Part shown: piece by piece, positions 43,238 to 53,396 of the stretch
Numbering within the stretch: position 1 is the stretch's first letter
Layout of the letters: each line of letters starts with the position of its first letter
NCBI GenBank assembly: GCA_013141455.1
Contig: JABFQW010000003.1
Coordinates: 32,473-96,472 of the forward strand
DNA from: Bacteroidales bacterium
Lineage (GTDB): Bacteria; Bacteroidota; Bacteroidia; Bacteroidales; F082
Length of the DNA stretch: 64,000 nt
Direction: 5' to 3'
Position numbers and translations under genes: made by a program
The notes under the pieces: generated by a model
What the model was told of the DNA's origin: nothing
Database searches by the model: none
The model's input: only the letters and a program-made list of their open reading frames with translations

Positions 43238-44371
43238 TTACTTCACCCACCTAATTCTATATCCCAGATTAAACTCTAAAAATTCGGCAAGCATAAAATT
43301 GATCGCTCTAACATGTATGCCAAACGAACAATTTTTATACACATCGAACCTTACACCAAGGCGTTGATAGGTTTGGTTAAAATTACCATATTGCAGATGC
43401 CTGGCATATATCCCAACGCCTCCGACCAAGGTCAACCGGTTGATGATCATTTCGGGTTGAAGTATGAATCCAACGGTAAGATTATCAAATGTTTGGTTCC
43501 CCATTGTTCCATCAGGATTTGCACTTAAACCCAACCAGTAATTTATATCAGTTCCAACCCCTAACCGGCAGGCATTGGATGTCTGATTGAAATAGATGGC
43601 AGATAATCCGGCAATGGCAAAATAATTGGTATCTAATTCGTGTTCAACCAATTGATGGTCACCGTAACCCAACATCAGATACAAATCGTTTGACATGTTT
43701 ACCCTTGCCGGTTTTTCAATAGGCCGATAATCCGGTCTTTTCGCAAAACGATACCTGAGCTCAGCAAAAGGCGAATAAATATTAAATCCACGGTTTGGCC
43801 GCTCAAAACCACCGTTTGAAAAATGTATGAAACTTATTCCGGCTCCTAAATCAAATCGCGGACTTACATTATAATGCATTTTCAGTGCGACATCCAAATG
43901 AACTGTCAATCCACCTCCGATCACAATATTTTTCGGATTCGTAACAGAATCATAATGAACCCAGTTGCTTGTCAGGCCAAACTGAAATTCGGTAAAAACC
44001 TCCATTTTTTTCCATCGTTTTACCGGTATTCCGAAAATACCATAATACGAAACGGGATATCCAATTTCGCGGGGATTATCAAAATCGCCAAATGCTAACC
44101 CAAAACCATAATACGGTCCTCTATATACGCGCTGCCAGGCGGTATAACCCGGATTTTGCCATAAGGCTTTCAACGAATAAAACCGAAAGTTTTCAATTGG
44201 TTTACCCTGTATATTATCACCTTTTACAAAGGGATTTGTCGGAAGTAAATGACCAGATCCAACCGATCCTGAAATGATAAAATATTGCTTTCTCTCAGGT
44301 GCTTTGCTGTTGGTTTGTGAAATTAGGGTAGTACTGAATAGTATTCCTGTCAGAATTAGAATCAGCCTCAT
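43238..44371 (-). CDS. PagL-like lipid A deacylase (acyloxyacyl hydrolase family)
   Basis: A 377-residue outer-membrane protein with a signal peptide (ending near LISQT). Near residue 190 it has the motif GAGISFIHFSNGGFERPN, corresponding to the catalytic His-x-Ser-Asn of PagL lipid A 3-O-deacylases. Strands with terminal aromatics and an end FLEFNLGYRIRWVK support a beta-barrel. It is longer than Gram-negative PagL (about 150 residues), with a C-terminal second half (from about 215) of unclear role. It would trim lipid A acyl chains in the outer membrane. Confidence 0.7.
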   Translation of the reverse strand: MRLILILTGILFSTTLISQTNSKAPERKQYFIISGSVGSGHLLPTNPFVKGDNIQGKPIENFRFYSLKALWQNPGYTAWQRVYRGPYYGFGLAFGDFDNPREIGYPVSYYGIFGIPVKRWKKMEVFTEFQFGLTSNWVHYDSVTNPKNIVIGGGLTVHLDVALKMHYNVSPRFDLGAGISFIHFSNGGFERPNRGFNIYSPFAELRYRFAKRPDYRPIEKPARVNMSNDLYLMLGYGDHQLVEHELDTNYFAIAGLSAIYFNQTSNACRLGVGTDINYWLGLSANPDGTMGNQTFDNLTVGFILQPEMIINRLTLVGGVGIYARHLQYGNFNQTYQRLGVRFDVYKNCSFGIHVRAINFMLAEFLEFNLGYRIRWVK

Positions 44372-44525
44372 TCTTTGGTATTTCTTATAATCAGACTAAC
44401 GCCTTAAAATGCATCATAGTATTAGGGAGCGAAGATTATGAGATCGGCGATTGTAAGAATAATTTAATTGGATAAATGCCACAGATTACTAAGGGTGAGA
44501 GGGATAATCCGATTAAAAATGGTTC

Positions 44526-44831
44526 TTACTGCCATTTATTTTTTAATATCTTTTGAAAATAAAAAGGACTATATAGGCCAATAAAGAAAAACAATATGAT
44601 AAATCTTCCGAGATTTTTATCTTTTTTAGACCATACAATCAGATTATTAATCCACAAAATAAACACCGGAATCGCTAATAGCATTCTGACATTTATAAAT
44701 ATCTCATTACCGAAAAAAAAGTCAATATACGCTTGAAATCTAAATAGTGCGGCTACGATAACCAAAACCACAAGAATAATCATTAAAAGATTGACATAGT
44801 AACAAAATAAGAGCATTTTCATTTTAATCAT
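44526..44831 (-). CDS. Small membrane protein of unknown function
   Basis: A 101-residue protein with three predicted membrane helices (about 5-30, 45-65 and 72-92) and no recognisable family motif. It begins 4 bp after the stop of the Gfo/Idh/MocA gene, so it is probably translated from the same transcript. A role linked to that oxidoreductase cannot be inferred from the sequence. Confidence 0.65.
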   Translation of the reverse strand: MIKMKMLLFCYYVNLLMIILVVLVIVAALFRFQAYIDFFFGNEIFINVRMLLAIPVFILWINNLIVWSKKDKNLGRFIILFFFIGLYSPFYFQKILKNKWQ

Positions 44832-44835
44832 TTGT

Positions 44836-45918
44836 TTACAATATTTCTATAATTCGTTGTTCTGCATTACTTTGCATGGCAGCCTCAATGATTTGGATAC
44901 TTACTAATGCATCTTCCTGACCTACCTCCGGTCGTTTATCATGAACGATCGTCTGATAAACATCATCATAAAAGCCCATATAATTACCAGGAATTGTTGC
45001 GTATTTACCCCTGAAGTGCCTGCCATTCATGACGGAATTGAGTAAACCAAAATTTTTCTTTGGTTCAACACCAAATCCACGACTTAAAGGTTTTTTACCT
45101 CTTTTCAGATTCTCCTCCTGTGGATCGGCGCCATACTTGATGAACGATCCATGTGTGCCGTGTACCATAAATCGCGGGCCCGCCTCCCTGATCAGTAAAC
45201 CGGCTTTTAGATGTGCTGTGAGTTGCGGATAAATAAGCGTCAGGTCGAAACTATCATTGGCTCTACTTCCTTCGCGCTGCTGTTGTAACCGGCAGCCAAC
45301 AGCATCCGGTTTACCGAACAAACAGATAGCCTGATCAATCAGATGCGGTCCCAGATCGAACAAAATTCCACCTCCTTCAGGCTGATCAAATCGCCATGCA
45401 GCCCTCGATATTGTTGGGCTATATCTCTCAAAACGTGATTCATATTCCATTACCTCACCCAGACAACCTTCCTTCAACAGTTGTCTCAGCGTGAGAAAGT
45501 CACCATCCCATCGCCGGTTATGATACGGAAATAACAATTTCGCTGTTGACTTTGAAGTTTCCATCATCTCAATAACGGCAGTACTATGCATCGCGAAAGG
45601 CTTTTCAACCACCACATGCTTATCCGATAGCATGGCGAGTTTTGCCTGACCAGCATGCATGGCCGAAGGCGCACAAATCACAATCAGGTCAATATCCCCA
45701 TCATCGAGTAAAGATTGATAATCGGTCAAAATTTTGGATTTGCGATAAATCTGACCTGCTTCTTTAGCTGTTGTTACAATACTATGAAGATTAAAAAACG
45801 GATTGCCTTCTATAAATGGTGCGTGAAAAAGACGTCCCGACAATCCAAACCCAACCAATCCAACCTGAATAACCGGGTTCGGCGAATGTACTGCGATTGG
45901 TTTCATGCTCATTATCAA
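44836..45918 (-). CDS. Gfo/Idh/MocA-family oxidoreductase
   Basis: A 360-residue NAD(P)-dependent sugar/polyol dehydrogenase-like protein. It has a Rossmann start VGLVGFGLSGRLFHAPFI, the cofactor-domain EKP motif (VVVEKPFAMH, about residue 105) and a C-terminal domain with GGGILFDLGPHLIDQA carrying the usual Asp-x-x-x-His catalytic pair. It resembles YdgJ-type family members. The substrate is unknown. It is the outermost of the minus-strand run and is followed by a small membrane protein gene. Confidence 0.9.
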   Translation of the reverse strand: MIMSMKPIAVHSPNPVIQVGLVGFGLSGRLFHAPFIEGNPFFNLHSIVTTAKEAGQIYRKSKILTDYQSLLDDGDIDLIVICAPSAMHAGQAKLAMLSDKHVVVEKPFAMHSTAVIEMMETSKSTAKLLFPYHNRRWDGDFLTLRQLLKEGCLGEVMEYESRFERYSPTISRAAWRFDQPEGGGILFDLGPHLIDQAICLFGKPDAVGCRLQQQREGSRANDSFDLTLIYPQLTAHLKAGLLIREAGPRFMVHGTHGSFIKYGADPQEENLKRGKKPLSRGFGVEPKKNFGLLNSVMNGRHFRGKYATIPGNYMGFYDDVYQTIVHDKRPEVGQEDALVSIQIIEAAMQSNAEQRIIEIL

Positions 45919-46245
45919 TGCATTTAAAGAATCATTTCATTTTCATCGTTCAGGCAGTTAAGATGCTCATTGCAAAACAAAATCGTACAATCTGGGCAAT
46001 GAAGGTTAATTTGATGTAATTTATAAACAAAATGCCTTTTATTCATGTAATCCATTCGCTGAGTGAACTGATGCTACAAATATATTTTTAATCAGGTTAT
46101 GATGACGGAAAAAGTATCACTGACAATTTACCTGATATCTAAATGATTCTGAATCAATGACTAAATAAAATAAGCATCGAAATGCTTTATATTTATTGTA
46201 TTTTCGTCTTTGTTCTTTCAAACTGCTACAAAAATCTGACGGCCA
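45919..46245. other. Divergent intergenic region
   Basis: 327 bp between the Gfo/Idh/MocA gene and the TPR regulator, which point away from each other. It must hold both promoters, but I see no exact TAnnTTTG box or palindrome. It marks the edge of the minus-strand region. Confidence 0.4.
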
Positions 46246-48024
46246 ATGTGGATACTATTGACCACTCTTATCGAAAAATCAATAAAAACTACAGGGCGGA
46301 TCGGCTCGATTGTGGTTGTTTTTATGCTCTTTTTGGCTCAACCAAAGGCTGCCGGTCAAAACAGAATCGCTGAAATAAAAAAGCAAATCACCGAAAAAGT
46401 GAATGATACGGCCAATATCAGGCTGTATATGGAACTTGCCGAAAGTTTTGAAAGTGTTTCGAAAGACCAGCTCGATTCTTCCCTGTTTTATCTGAATGAG
46501 GCCCAATTATTAAGCGAAAGAACTGATTACCTGAAACATCAGTCTGAGATTTATTATATGCTTGGCGAGATATTCTTTTCGAGCGGTAACTATCCCATTT
46601 CGCTTGAGTATTATTTTAAAATGTTACAGTTGCTCGATGAGCAGGTAACAGATAATCAGGATAGTACAACCATTCAGAATAAATATATCAAATTATTTAC
46701 CCAGATCGGTACCTGCTATTTCAATATGAATTATTACGATAAAGCGCTAACTTATTATAAACAATGTTTGAAGATTGTCGAAAAAATAAAAGAAAACGAC
46801 CAGGAATCTTCCTACTTAAGGAAGATGGTCATTTCGTACGCTAACATTGGTTCGGCTTATTTAAGTCAATATGACAATGAAAGGGCCCTGCTCAATTTTG
46901 AAAAAGCCCTTGAATATAATGCCGCTCTTAAAAATCCTGATTTTGATGCTTCACTCTATAATAATATGGGGATTATATGTAAAGAAAGAAAAGAGTATGA
47001 TAAGGCTTTCCAATACTACAATAAATCGCTTGCGATCAGGATAAAACAAAGAGATACGGCAGGAATGGCACAAACAAACAACAATCTGGGCAATGCTTTT
47101 ATCCTGATTGGCGAATACAAAATGGCCATTGAGATTCTGAATTCCGTACTCCAAATGAGTAAACAGACCCATAGTTTGATAACGCAGATGAAAGCCAGTG
47201 AGTTTATTTCAGGCGCTTACGAAAAACAGGGTAATTACGCAAAGGCACTCGAAATGCACAAACTTTTCAAAACATTGCAAGACAGCATTATTAATACGGA
47301 GCAGGTTCAGAGCGCTTTGCGATTGGAGCTACAATACCAATACGAAAAACAACGGAAAATTGATGAGCTGCAAAAACAAATAGTCATTGCGCATAAAGAG
47401 CGTAAAGCCCTGATTTACATGATTATTTCTGCGGCTTTATTATTCTCGTTCGTTATCGTGATCCTGTTGAACCGGAACCAGCGGATAAAGATGAAACAAG
47501 GTAAGCTGTTACAGGAAAGCCTTCTTCTTGAAAGTCGGAACCTCAGTCTCGAGAAACAAAACCTGCTCATGGAAAAACAAAACCTCGAGATGGAGTTGGA
47601 GTTCAGAAACAAGGAACTCTCGACGCATGTGATGTATCTGTTTAAAAAGAATGAATTTATTTCATCGATCATCAGCAAATTATTAGCAGCAAAATCGAAG
47701 GATAATTCGGAGAATAATGTGTGGATCATGGAGATTCTGCGTGAGATGCAGTCGAATGTTGACAATACCGTTTGGGAAGAGTTTGAGCGGCGTTTCCAGC
47801 AGGTACACGAGGATTTTTATGAGAAACTCCGGTTAAAATACCCTGATCTCACACCTAATGAAATCAAAATTTGCGCATTCATGAAACTGAATATGACTAC
47901 CAAAGATATCTCAGCCATCACTTTTCAATCGGTTAAAAGCATTCAGGTTGCACGCAACAGAATGCGCAAAAAAATGGGAATCACCCGCGACGAAAACCTG
48001 ATTTCCATTATTCAACAATTATAA
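46246..48024 (+). CDS. TPR protein with LuxR-type DNA-binding domain
   Basis: A 592-residue protein: a signal or anchor segment (about 18-35), TPR repeats over about 70-345 (for example NYYDKALTYYKQCLKIVEK, KEYDKAFQYYNKSLAIR), a membrane helix (about 385-405), a long coiled coil (about 408-455) and a C-terminal GerE/LuxR-like HTH (LTPNEIKICAFMKLNMTTKDISAI). This is a common Bacteroidota design in which periplasmic TPRs sense a signal and a cytoplasmic HTH acts on DNA. The target is unknown; downstream genes include a T9SS cargo protein. Confidence 0.85.
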   Translation: MWILLTTLIEKSIKTTGRIGSIVVVFMLFLAQPKAAGQNRIAEIKKQITEKVNDTANIRLYMELAESFESVSKDQLDSSLFYLNEAQLLSERTDYLKHQSEIYYMLGEIFFSSGNYPISLEYYFKMLQLLDEQVTDNQDSTTIQNKYIKLFTQIGTCYFNMNYYDKALTYYKQCLKIVEKIKENDQESSYLRKMVISYANIGSAYLSQYDNERALLNFEKALEYNAALKNPDFDASLYNNMGIICKERKEYDKAFQYYNKSLAIRIKQRDTAGMAQTNNNLGNAFILIGEYKMAIEILNSVLQMSKQTHSLITQMKASEFISGAYEKQGNYAKALEMHKLFKTLQDSIINTEQVQSALRLELQYQYEKQRKIDELQKQIVIAHKERKALIYMIISAALLFSFVIVILLNRNQRIKMKQGKLLQESLLLESRNLSLEKQNLLMEKQNLEMELEFRNKELSTHVMYLFKKNEFISSIISKLLAAKSKDNSENNVWIMEILREMQSNVDNTVWEEFERRFQQVHEDFYEKLRLKYPDLTPNEIKICAFMKLNMTTKDISAITFQSVKSIQVARNRMRKKMGITRDENLISIIQQL

Positions 48025-48207
48025 ACCCGGTCGATTTCAGGTTTTTCACCTTTCAGGCAATAATATTTATTATTCTGTAATTCAACTATTTGCAATAATT
48101 GTAGCATTATTGTTCCCATTCGTTTTAGGCTTGTAGATTTTTTGTAGGCGATGATTATAAGGTGTCGGTATTGATTTGGCTGAGATTTGCAGCGAATTTG
48201 AAACCCC

Positions 48208-48423
48208 ATGATTATGAAGCCCGAAAAGCAACCAGCCGATGACAAACTCGAAAAAGAGCTGAAACGGATGAAACGAAAATTAGATAACGAAAATATTGCC
48301 CTGAATAAAATATTAACAGGTTCGAAGCCATTCAATCAGGATGCTCCTATCTCAAAAAATACAAAACCAAAAAAGAAAGACCCCGGTATTGATACTGGAA
48401 TCAATTATAAATCAGATGTTTAA
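48208..48423 (+). CDS. Small Lys-rich protein of unknown function
   Basis: A 71-residue charged protein with a predicted N-terminal coiled coil (KLEKELKRMKRKLDNENIALNKIL) and a Lys/Pro-rich tail. There is no signal or membrane segment. It lies 183 bp after the TPR regulator and 28 bp before the next gene, in the same direction. The composition looks coding, but the length makes this uncertain. An opposing ORF (48012-48335) is less likely because its sequence is low in structure and crosses the end of the regulator gene. Confidence 0.45.
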   Translation: MIMKPEKQPADDKLEKELKRMKRKLDNENIALNKILTGSKPFNQDAPISKNTKPKKKDPGIDTGINYKSDV

Positions 48424-48451
48424 TATAAATAAAAATCAAAAATTCACTCAT

Positions 48452-50041
48452 ATGAAAAAATCATTTACTTTTTTAATCATCCTGCTTATTGCGTTTTTTG
48501 GCAGCGCGAACGCCCAGGCTCCCGGCACGCTCGACCACACCTTTAACGGCACCGGAACCCTTGTTATAGACAACGGAAACACGGATCTCTTTACCGATGT
48601 TGAAGTACAAACCGATGGAAAAATTGTTGCCGTTGGTATGAGTTACGATGCCTCGTGGAATGCCGTTGCCGTTGTTTACCGGTTCAATCCCGACGGATGG
48701 CCCGACATTTCTTTTGGTTTGGGTGGAAATTATATGTTTTCACTTAACAACGAAGCAAATATTTATGCCTGCCACATCAAAGATGACGGCAGCATTTTAT
48801 TGGTTGGCAGCACAACCGATTATTCAACCTATCGAATTTTACTGATCCAATTGAACTCCATGGGTTTCCCTGACGAAAATTTTGGTGAAGCGGGTGTTGT
48901 TGTTCAACATATCGGACCCGATATGAATTCTTCTGAAGATCATGCGTATGGTGTCACTATTCAGAACGATGGTAAAATTCTGGTTTCAGGCAAATCTTAC
49001 AATACCGATTATCGGTTTGTTCCTGTGGTTGTCAGGTTCAACGCCAACGGAAGCATCGATACTTCCTTTGGTGTGAATGGTGTTGCAGGCATACCGGTTA
49101 CAGAAATTGACAACGAATTCACAACGGTTCGTGTTCAATCGGATGGTAAAATTGTGGCTTCAGGTCATATATCCAACGGAATAAGCTGGTTTTCGTTACT
49201 GATCGCCAGGTTTGACGAAAACGGAACCCTTGATCCGGCTTTCGGAACAAATGGTGTTGTGAATATGAACCTGAACAATGTTGATGACGAATTTTTCGGA
49301 ATGGAGCTTACACCGGATGACGAAATCGTTCTCTGTGGTTTCACTACCTTACAGAGCGATTATACCTACCACACCCTCGTGATGAAGTTTGATTCGATGG
49401 GTCAGACTATTGCCGGATTCGGAAATAATGGAGCAGTTGTCCTCGGAACCGAACCAATGAATGTCGGCGATGCCATCACCTTACAGTACGACGATAAAAT
49501 CCTTGTTACCGGAACATCCGGTGAAATGACTCCCATGAATAACGACTGGTCTTTGTGGCGTTTGAATCCTGATGGAAGTCCCGACAATTCTTTTGGAACC
49601 GAAGGTAAAGTTACTACCGAATTCTTTGGTAATCCGGATGAAGCGCTTGGAATAGCTTTGTTCGAAAATAAGATTGTCGTTGCCGGAAAAGTCCGAAACA
49701 CTAACAATAACCACGATCTGGCAATTGCCCGGTATAACAACGATACTTACGTTGGTGTAAAAGAACCCCATTCATTCTCTGATTTTATGGTTTCCCCGAA
49801 TCCGGTAAATACAGAAGGAACCGTTTCAATCACATATAATCTGCAACAATCAGGGAATGTGGTGATTGAACTGGTTGATGTAACAGGCAAAACGGTTTCG
49901 GTTCTTTCTTCAGAATTTGAGTTGTCAGGCCAAAAAACTTCACAATTCAATCTGTCACCGGTTATATCTAACGGAATTTATTTTGTGAGAATCAGCAGTG
50001 AACAAACCGCTTTCAAAACACAGAAAGTACTTGTGTTATAG
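48452..50041 (+). CDS. T9SS cargo protein with delta-60 repeats
   Basis: A 529-residue secreted protein. A signal peptide (MKKSFTFLIILLIAFFGSANAQ) is followed by about seven delta-60 repeats, each near 55-60 residues, with the pattern FNxDGxxDxSFGxxGVV and a VxVQxDGKIVxxG strand (for example VEVQTDGKIVAVG, VTIQNDGKILVSG, VRVQSDGKIVASG). A type A T9SS C-terminal sorting domain (about 455-529, MVSPNPVNTEGTVSITYNL ... GIYFVRI) completes it. It would be secreted by T9SS and anchored at the surface or released. ATG 48452 is chosen for the signal peptide. A strong terminator follows. Confidence 0.9.
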   Translation: MKKSFTFLIILLIAFFGSANAQAPGTLDHTFNGTGTLVIDNGNTDLFTDVEVQTDGKIVAVGMSYDASWNAVAVVYRFNPDGWPDISFGLGGNYMFSLNNEANIYACHIKDDGSILLVGSTTDYSTYRILLIQLNSMGFPDENFGEAGVVVQHIGPDMNSSEDHAYGVTIQNDGKILVSGKSYNTDYRFVPVVVRFNANGSIDTSFGVNGVAGIPVTEIDNEFTTVRVQSDGKIVASGHISNGISWFSLLIARFDENGTLDPAFGTNGVVNMNLNNVDDEFFGMELTPDDEIVLCGFTTLQSDYTYHTLVMKFDSMGQTIAGFGNNGAVVLGTEPMNVGDAITLQYDDKILVTGTSGEMTPMNNDWSLWRLNPDGSPDNSFGTEGKVTTEFFGNPDEALGIALFENKIVVAGKVRNTNNNHDLAIARYNNDTYVGVKEPHSFSDFMVSPNPVNTEGTVSITYNLQQSGNVVIELVDVTGKTVSVLSSEFELSGQKTSQFNLSPVISNGIYFVRISSEQTAFKTQKVLVL

Positions 50042-50071
50042 TCAAATACAGTAATTTTCCGACATATATAC

Positions 50072-50112
50072 AAAAGCAGTCGTTTCCTGTTATAGCGGAA
50101 ACGACTGCTTTT
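50072..50112. terminator. Bidirectional terminator
   Basis: A perfect 16-bp stem, AAAAGCAGTCGTTTCC (50072-50087) with GGAAACGACTGCTTTT (50097-50112), 9-nt loop. A- and T-tracts at both ends serve the convergent delta-60 gene and tricorn-type gene. Confidence 0.92.
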
Positions 50113-50138
50113 CATTTTCTATGAGTAGAAAATAGTTT

Positions 50139-53100
50139 TTACTTCAACAACTCTTTTACAGCTTCTTCAATCTGTTGATCGCGGCCTGAATAAAGAATTC
50201 CAGGTTCATTAACAACCCTGATATCCGGTTCGAGCTGGTTGTTTTCACAGAACTTACCATCCGGTGCGCGCCATCCTCCCATCGGGATTCCAAAAACAAG
50301 TGTAGGATCAATCTGTGCCTCCCACCACACAAAAGTTCCTGTTCCGGGTACAGGCATACCAAGGGTTTTACCTACTTCCTTCAGTTTGTAAGCAACGGGG
50401 AACAAATGCGCATCCGAATAACAACTTTCGCCAATAAGTACAATCGATGGTTTTACCCATTTGTCATAAGGTTCCGAACCAATATACTGTCCGTGCGGAA
50501 TGATATCCATGTATTTTTTGCCACTCAGAAAATCGGATAATTGCTCGTGAATATTTCCTCCTCCGTTAAAACGTGTATCAACGATCAGGGCTTTCTTTTC
50601 GAAATTACGTCCCAGCGCCTCTTCAAAAACCACACGCATACTTGCATCATCCATCGAGCGCACATGAACATAACCTATTTTGCCACCCGATAATCTGTCA
50701 ACCTCATCGCGACGGTTTTTCACCCAGCGATTGTATAACAATTCGTTGGTTTCACCAATGCCAACAGGTTTCAGACTTTCGTCGAAACGTTCCCCGGTTT
50801 CAGGATTATAAACCGAAATCAGGCTGAGTTTACCGGTTTTACGGTTTAATAAAGAATAGAAATCAATCGAATCGGTGATCATTTCACCATCGATCTTCTC
50901 GATGATGTAACCCGCTTTTACTTTCGAAGCTGCTTTGTCTGCAGGGCCACCGGCTATAACTTCAGCAATTTTTACTCCTGGTCCCTTGAAATCATAATCA
51001 TAAAAAAGCCCCAGATCAGCCGTTTGATCCATATTGGGTCTGTTTGCGCGATATCCGCAACCGGTGTGGGAAGCATTCATCTCACCCAGCATCTCGCTGA
51101 GCAATTCGGCAAAATCGTAATTATTAGTGATAAATGGCAGGAATTTTTTGTAGGTGGCATAGTAGTAATCCCAGTCAACACCTTGTAAATCTGCTACATA
51201 AAATTTATCCCGTAATTGTCTCCAGGCATGGTCGAAGATATAACTGCGTTCATCGGCAGGTTTCAGCAGCATTTCACCATTTGTCTTCAAGGGTTCCGAT
51301 TTTCCGTCAGCAACATCCACTTTCATCGGTTTACCATCAGCAAAAAGCAGGAGGAATTTCCCATCGGAAGACAATTCCATGCCCATGCGATTGAGTCCGA
51401 GTTTTGTGAGTATTTTTGTTTCTTTAGTCCGTAAATCAGTCACCCACAAATCATTACCTTTCTCAAAACTTGTGATATAAAAAAGTTTATCGCCTTCTTT
51501 CGACAGCAACCAATCGTTGATACGCGAGGTGTGTGTGGTGAGTTTGCTTTTGCGTTCGGTGAGATTATCAAAATCGATCACGACCTTTACGGAATCGGAT
51601 TTGGCAACATCGCTTTCTTCTTTCTTTCCTTTTTTATCCTCTTTGGATTTATTCTTTTCTTCTTCTTTCTTCTTCTCTTTTTCAGCCTTTTCTTCCTGAT
51701 CTTTCACAAGGGCAAACTCTTCTTTTGTAAGTTTAAAGCGATCCGACTCCTTTTTGGTGAAAAACATGGCATAGACATCAGCGCTGGAGATATTACCACC
51801 TTGATTACGGTCGCCATTGCGGTTGTTACCCCAAATCATCATCTTGCCATCGACCGACCATTTTGGTGCATAGTCATCGTAGCCACTGAGCGTCAGGTTG
51901 ATGATCTCACCTTTTCCATCTGATGAAACCAACCCAACCTCAGGTGAGAAAATCCTGTCGGGATAAGCAAAGTTTACCAGAAACCATTTACTGTCGGGCG
52001 ACCATTGGTAATACTGATCACCATCGGCATACGAATAATTTACATTGGCCGGCATGATGGTTCGCGTCGTTTTATCGACGAGGTTAATCACTTTTAGAAT
52101 GACACGGTCTTCGAGGTAAGCGACCTCTTTGCCGTTTGGCGAATATTCGGGTTGAAATTCCTCAGCATCGGTTGCAACAAGCGATTCAGTTTTTAATACC
52201 GTTGATGCATAAAAATAAGGTTCTTCTTTACGTGTGATTGAGGTTGTATAAATATTCCAGCTATTGTTTACTTCAGCCGCATATACCAGGGAACGGCCAT
52301 CGGGACTGAAACTCACGCTACGTTCCTGCCAGGCTGTGTTGGTGATGCGTTTGGTGTAGCCACCATCGATACTACTGACAAATATCTCACCACGGAAAAT
52401 ATAAGCATACTCTTTCCCATTCGATGAAAGCCGCATCTCAGTAAAACCTTCGTTTACGGGAACAATTTTCTCCTGAGGAGTATAACCGCCCGATTTAACA
52501 TTCACAACAAGCTTCACCGGCTGCGAACCAGGTTTCATGGTGTAAATTTCGCCATCGTAAGTAAAGCAAAGGGTATTATTATCTGATTTGCTTAAAAAAC
52601 GCACCGGATTTTTAGAAAAACTGGTCAATGCGGTCGATACCGAAGGGGCAGAAACGGAACTTTTATAAACATTGAAAGAACCGCTTTGTTCGCTCAGGTA
52701 ATAGAAATCATCATTGTTGGCGCCAAAAACCGGATTACGGTCTTCACCATTGAAACCGGTGAGTTTAGTGAATTTGGCGGATTTGAACTCGTAGAGCCAG
52801 ATATCGCGCGTGATAGCGGAAGTGTGGTGTTTGCGCCATTCACTTTCGTAACCTTTGATATCTTCATAGAGAATCATGTCGCCGGTAGTGCTCGGGCTCG
52901 CCTGTAAAGCTGAAGTTGGCAGAAATATCGACACTTTGCCACCATCCACCGGAACCGTGTATAACTCATTAAGGAGCGAAACGGGATATTGGGCATCAGT
53001 AACCAAATCCTGACGATAAGCCGAAAAGATGATGTCTTTGTTGTTCGCCGTGAAATTACAGGGAATTTCACGGTTCGAACTGAAAGTCAGGCGTCTGGTT

Positions 53101-53396
53101 TCACCACCTTGAGAAGGCATTACAAAAACATCGAAGTTACCATTGCGGTCAGAGGCAAAGGCGATGTTTTTTCCATCGTGACTCCATACCGGGGCATATT
53201 CGTACGATTCAGTCGTGGTAACCGCAACAGCAGTACCACCCGCTACCGGAACTGAATAAATGTCGTCTTTATAACAGAAAAGAATGGTTTGCCCGTCCGG
53301 AGAAATGGAGGTGTAGCGCAGCCACATCGCGTTTTCCTGGCTAAACCCATGGATTACCGGAATAAACAGCAACAAAAACAGAAAGGTTTTTCTCAT
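50139..53396 (-). CDS. Tricorn-type S41 protease
   Basis: A 1085-residue exported protease. A signal peptide (ending HGFSQ) is followed by PD40-type beta-propeller domains over about 25-560, a highly charged Lys/Glu linker (about 565-605), a second module, a PDZ domain (about 760-840, GVKIAEVIAGGPADKAASKVKAG) and the S41 tail-specific protease domain (about 870-1085) with GGGNIHEQL and the candidate nucleophile in ESCYSDAHLFP. Archaeal tricorn degrades oligopeptides made by the proteasome; in Bacteroidota such proteins are exported and their role is unclear. The charged linker is unusually long. Confidence 0.9.
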   Translation of the reverse strand: MRKTFLFLLLFIPVIHGFSQENAMWLRYTSISPDGQTILFCYKDDIYSVPVAGGTAVAVTTTESYEYAPVWSHDGKNIAFASDRNGNFDVFVMPSQGGETRRLTFSSNREIPCNFTANNKDIIFSAYRQDLVTDAQYPVSLLNELYTVPVDGGKVSIFLPTSALQASPSTTGDMILYEDIKGYESEWRKHHTSAITRDIWLYEFKSAKFTKLTGFNGEDRNPVFGANNDDFYYLSEQSGSFNVYKSSVSAPSVSTALTSFSKNPVRFLSKSDNNTLCFTYDGEIYTMKPGSQPVKLVVNVKSGGYTPQEKIVPVNEGFTEMRLSSNGKEYAYIFRGEIFVSSIDGGYTKRITNTAWQERSVSFSPDGRSLVYAAEVNNSWNIYTTSITRKEEPYFYASTVLKTESLVATDAEEFQPEYSPNGKEVAYLEDRVILKVINLVDKTTRTIMPANVNYSYADGDQYYQWSPDSKWFLVNFAYPDRIFSPEVGLVSSDGKGEIINLTLSGYDDYAPKWSVDGKMMIWGNNRNGDRNQGGNISSADVYAMFFTKKESDRFKLTKEEFALVKDQEEKAEKEKKKEEEKNKSKEDKKGKKEESDVAKSDSVKVVIDFDNLTERKSKLTTHTSRINDWLLSKEGDKLFYITSFEKGNDLWVTDLRTKETKILTKLGLNRMGMELSSDGKFLLLFADGKPMKVDVADGKSEPLKTNGEMLLKPADERSYIFDHAWRQLRDKFYVADLQGVDWDYYYATYKKFLPFITNNYDFAELLSEMLGEMNASHTGCGYRANRPNMDQTADLGLFYDYDFKGPGVKIAEVIAGGPADKAASKVKAGYIIEKIDGEMITDSIDFYSLLNRKTGKLSLISVYNPETGERFDESLKPVGIGETNELLYNRWVKNRRDEVDRLSGGKIGYVHVRSMDDASMRVVFEEALGRNFEKKALIVDTRFNGGGNIHEQLSDFLSGKKYMDIIPHGQYIGSEPYDKWVKPSIVLIGESCYSDAHLFPVAYKLKEVGKTLGMPVPGTGTFVWWEAQIDPTLVFGIPMGGWRAPDGKFCENNQLEPDIRVVNEPGILYSGRDQQIEEAVKELLK

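Noticed and set aside
33600..45918. Classical integron with attC sites
   Set aside because: The region is cassette-like, but its GACTAACG and GGCARTTATT motifs do not fit the attC core boxes, and no integron integrase is encoded in the window.
48012..48335. 107-residue minus-strand ORF opposite the small Lys-rich gene
   Set aside because: It is Phe/Ser-rich in the way antisense frames of A+T-rich DNA are, and it crosses the end of the TPR regulator gene.
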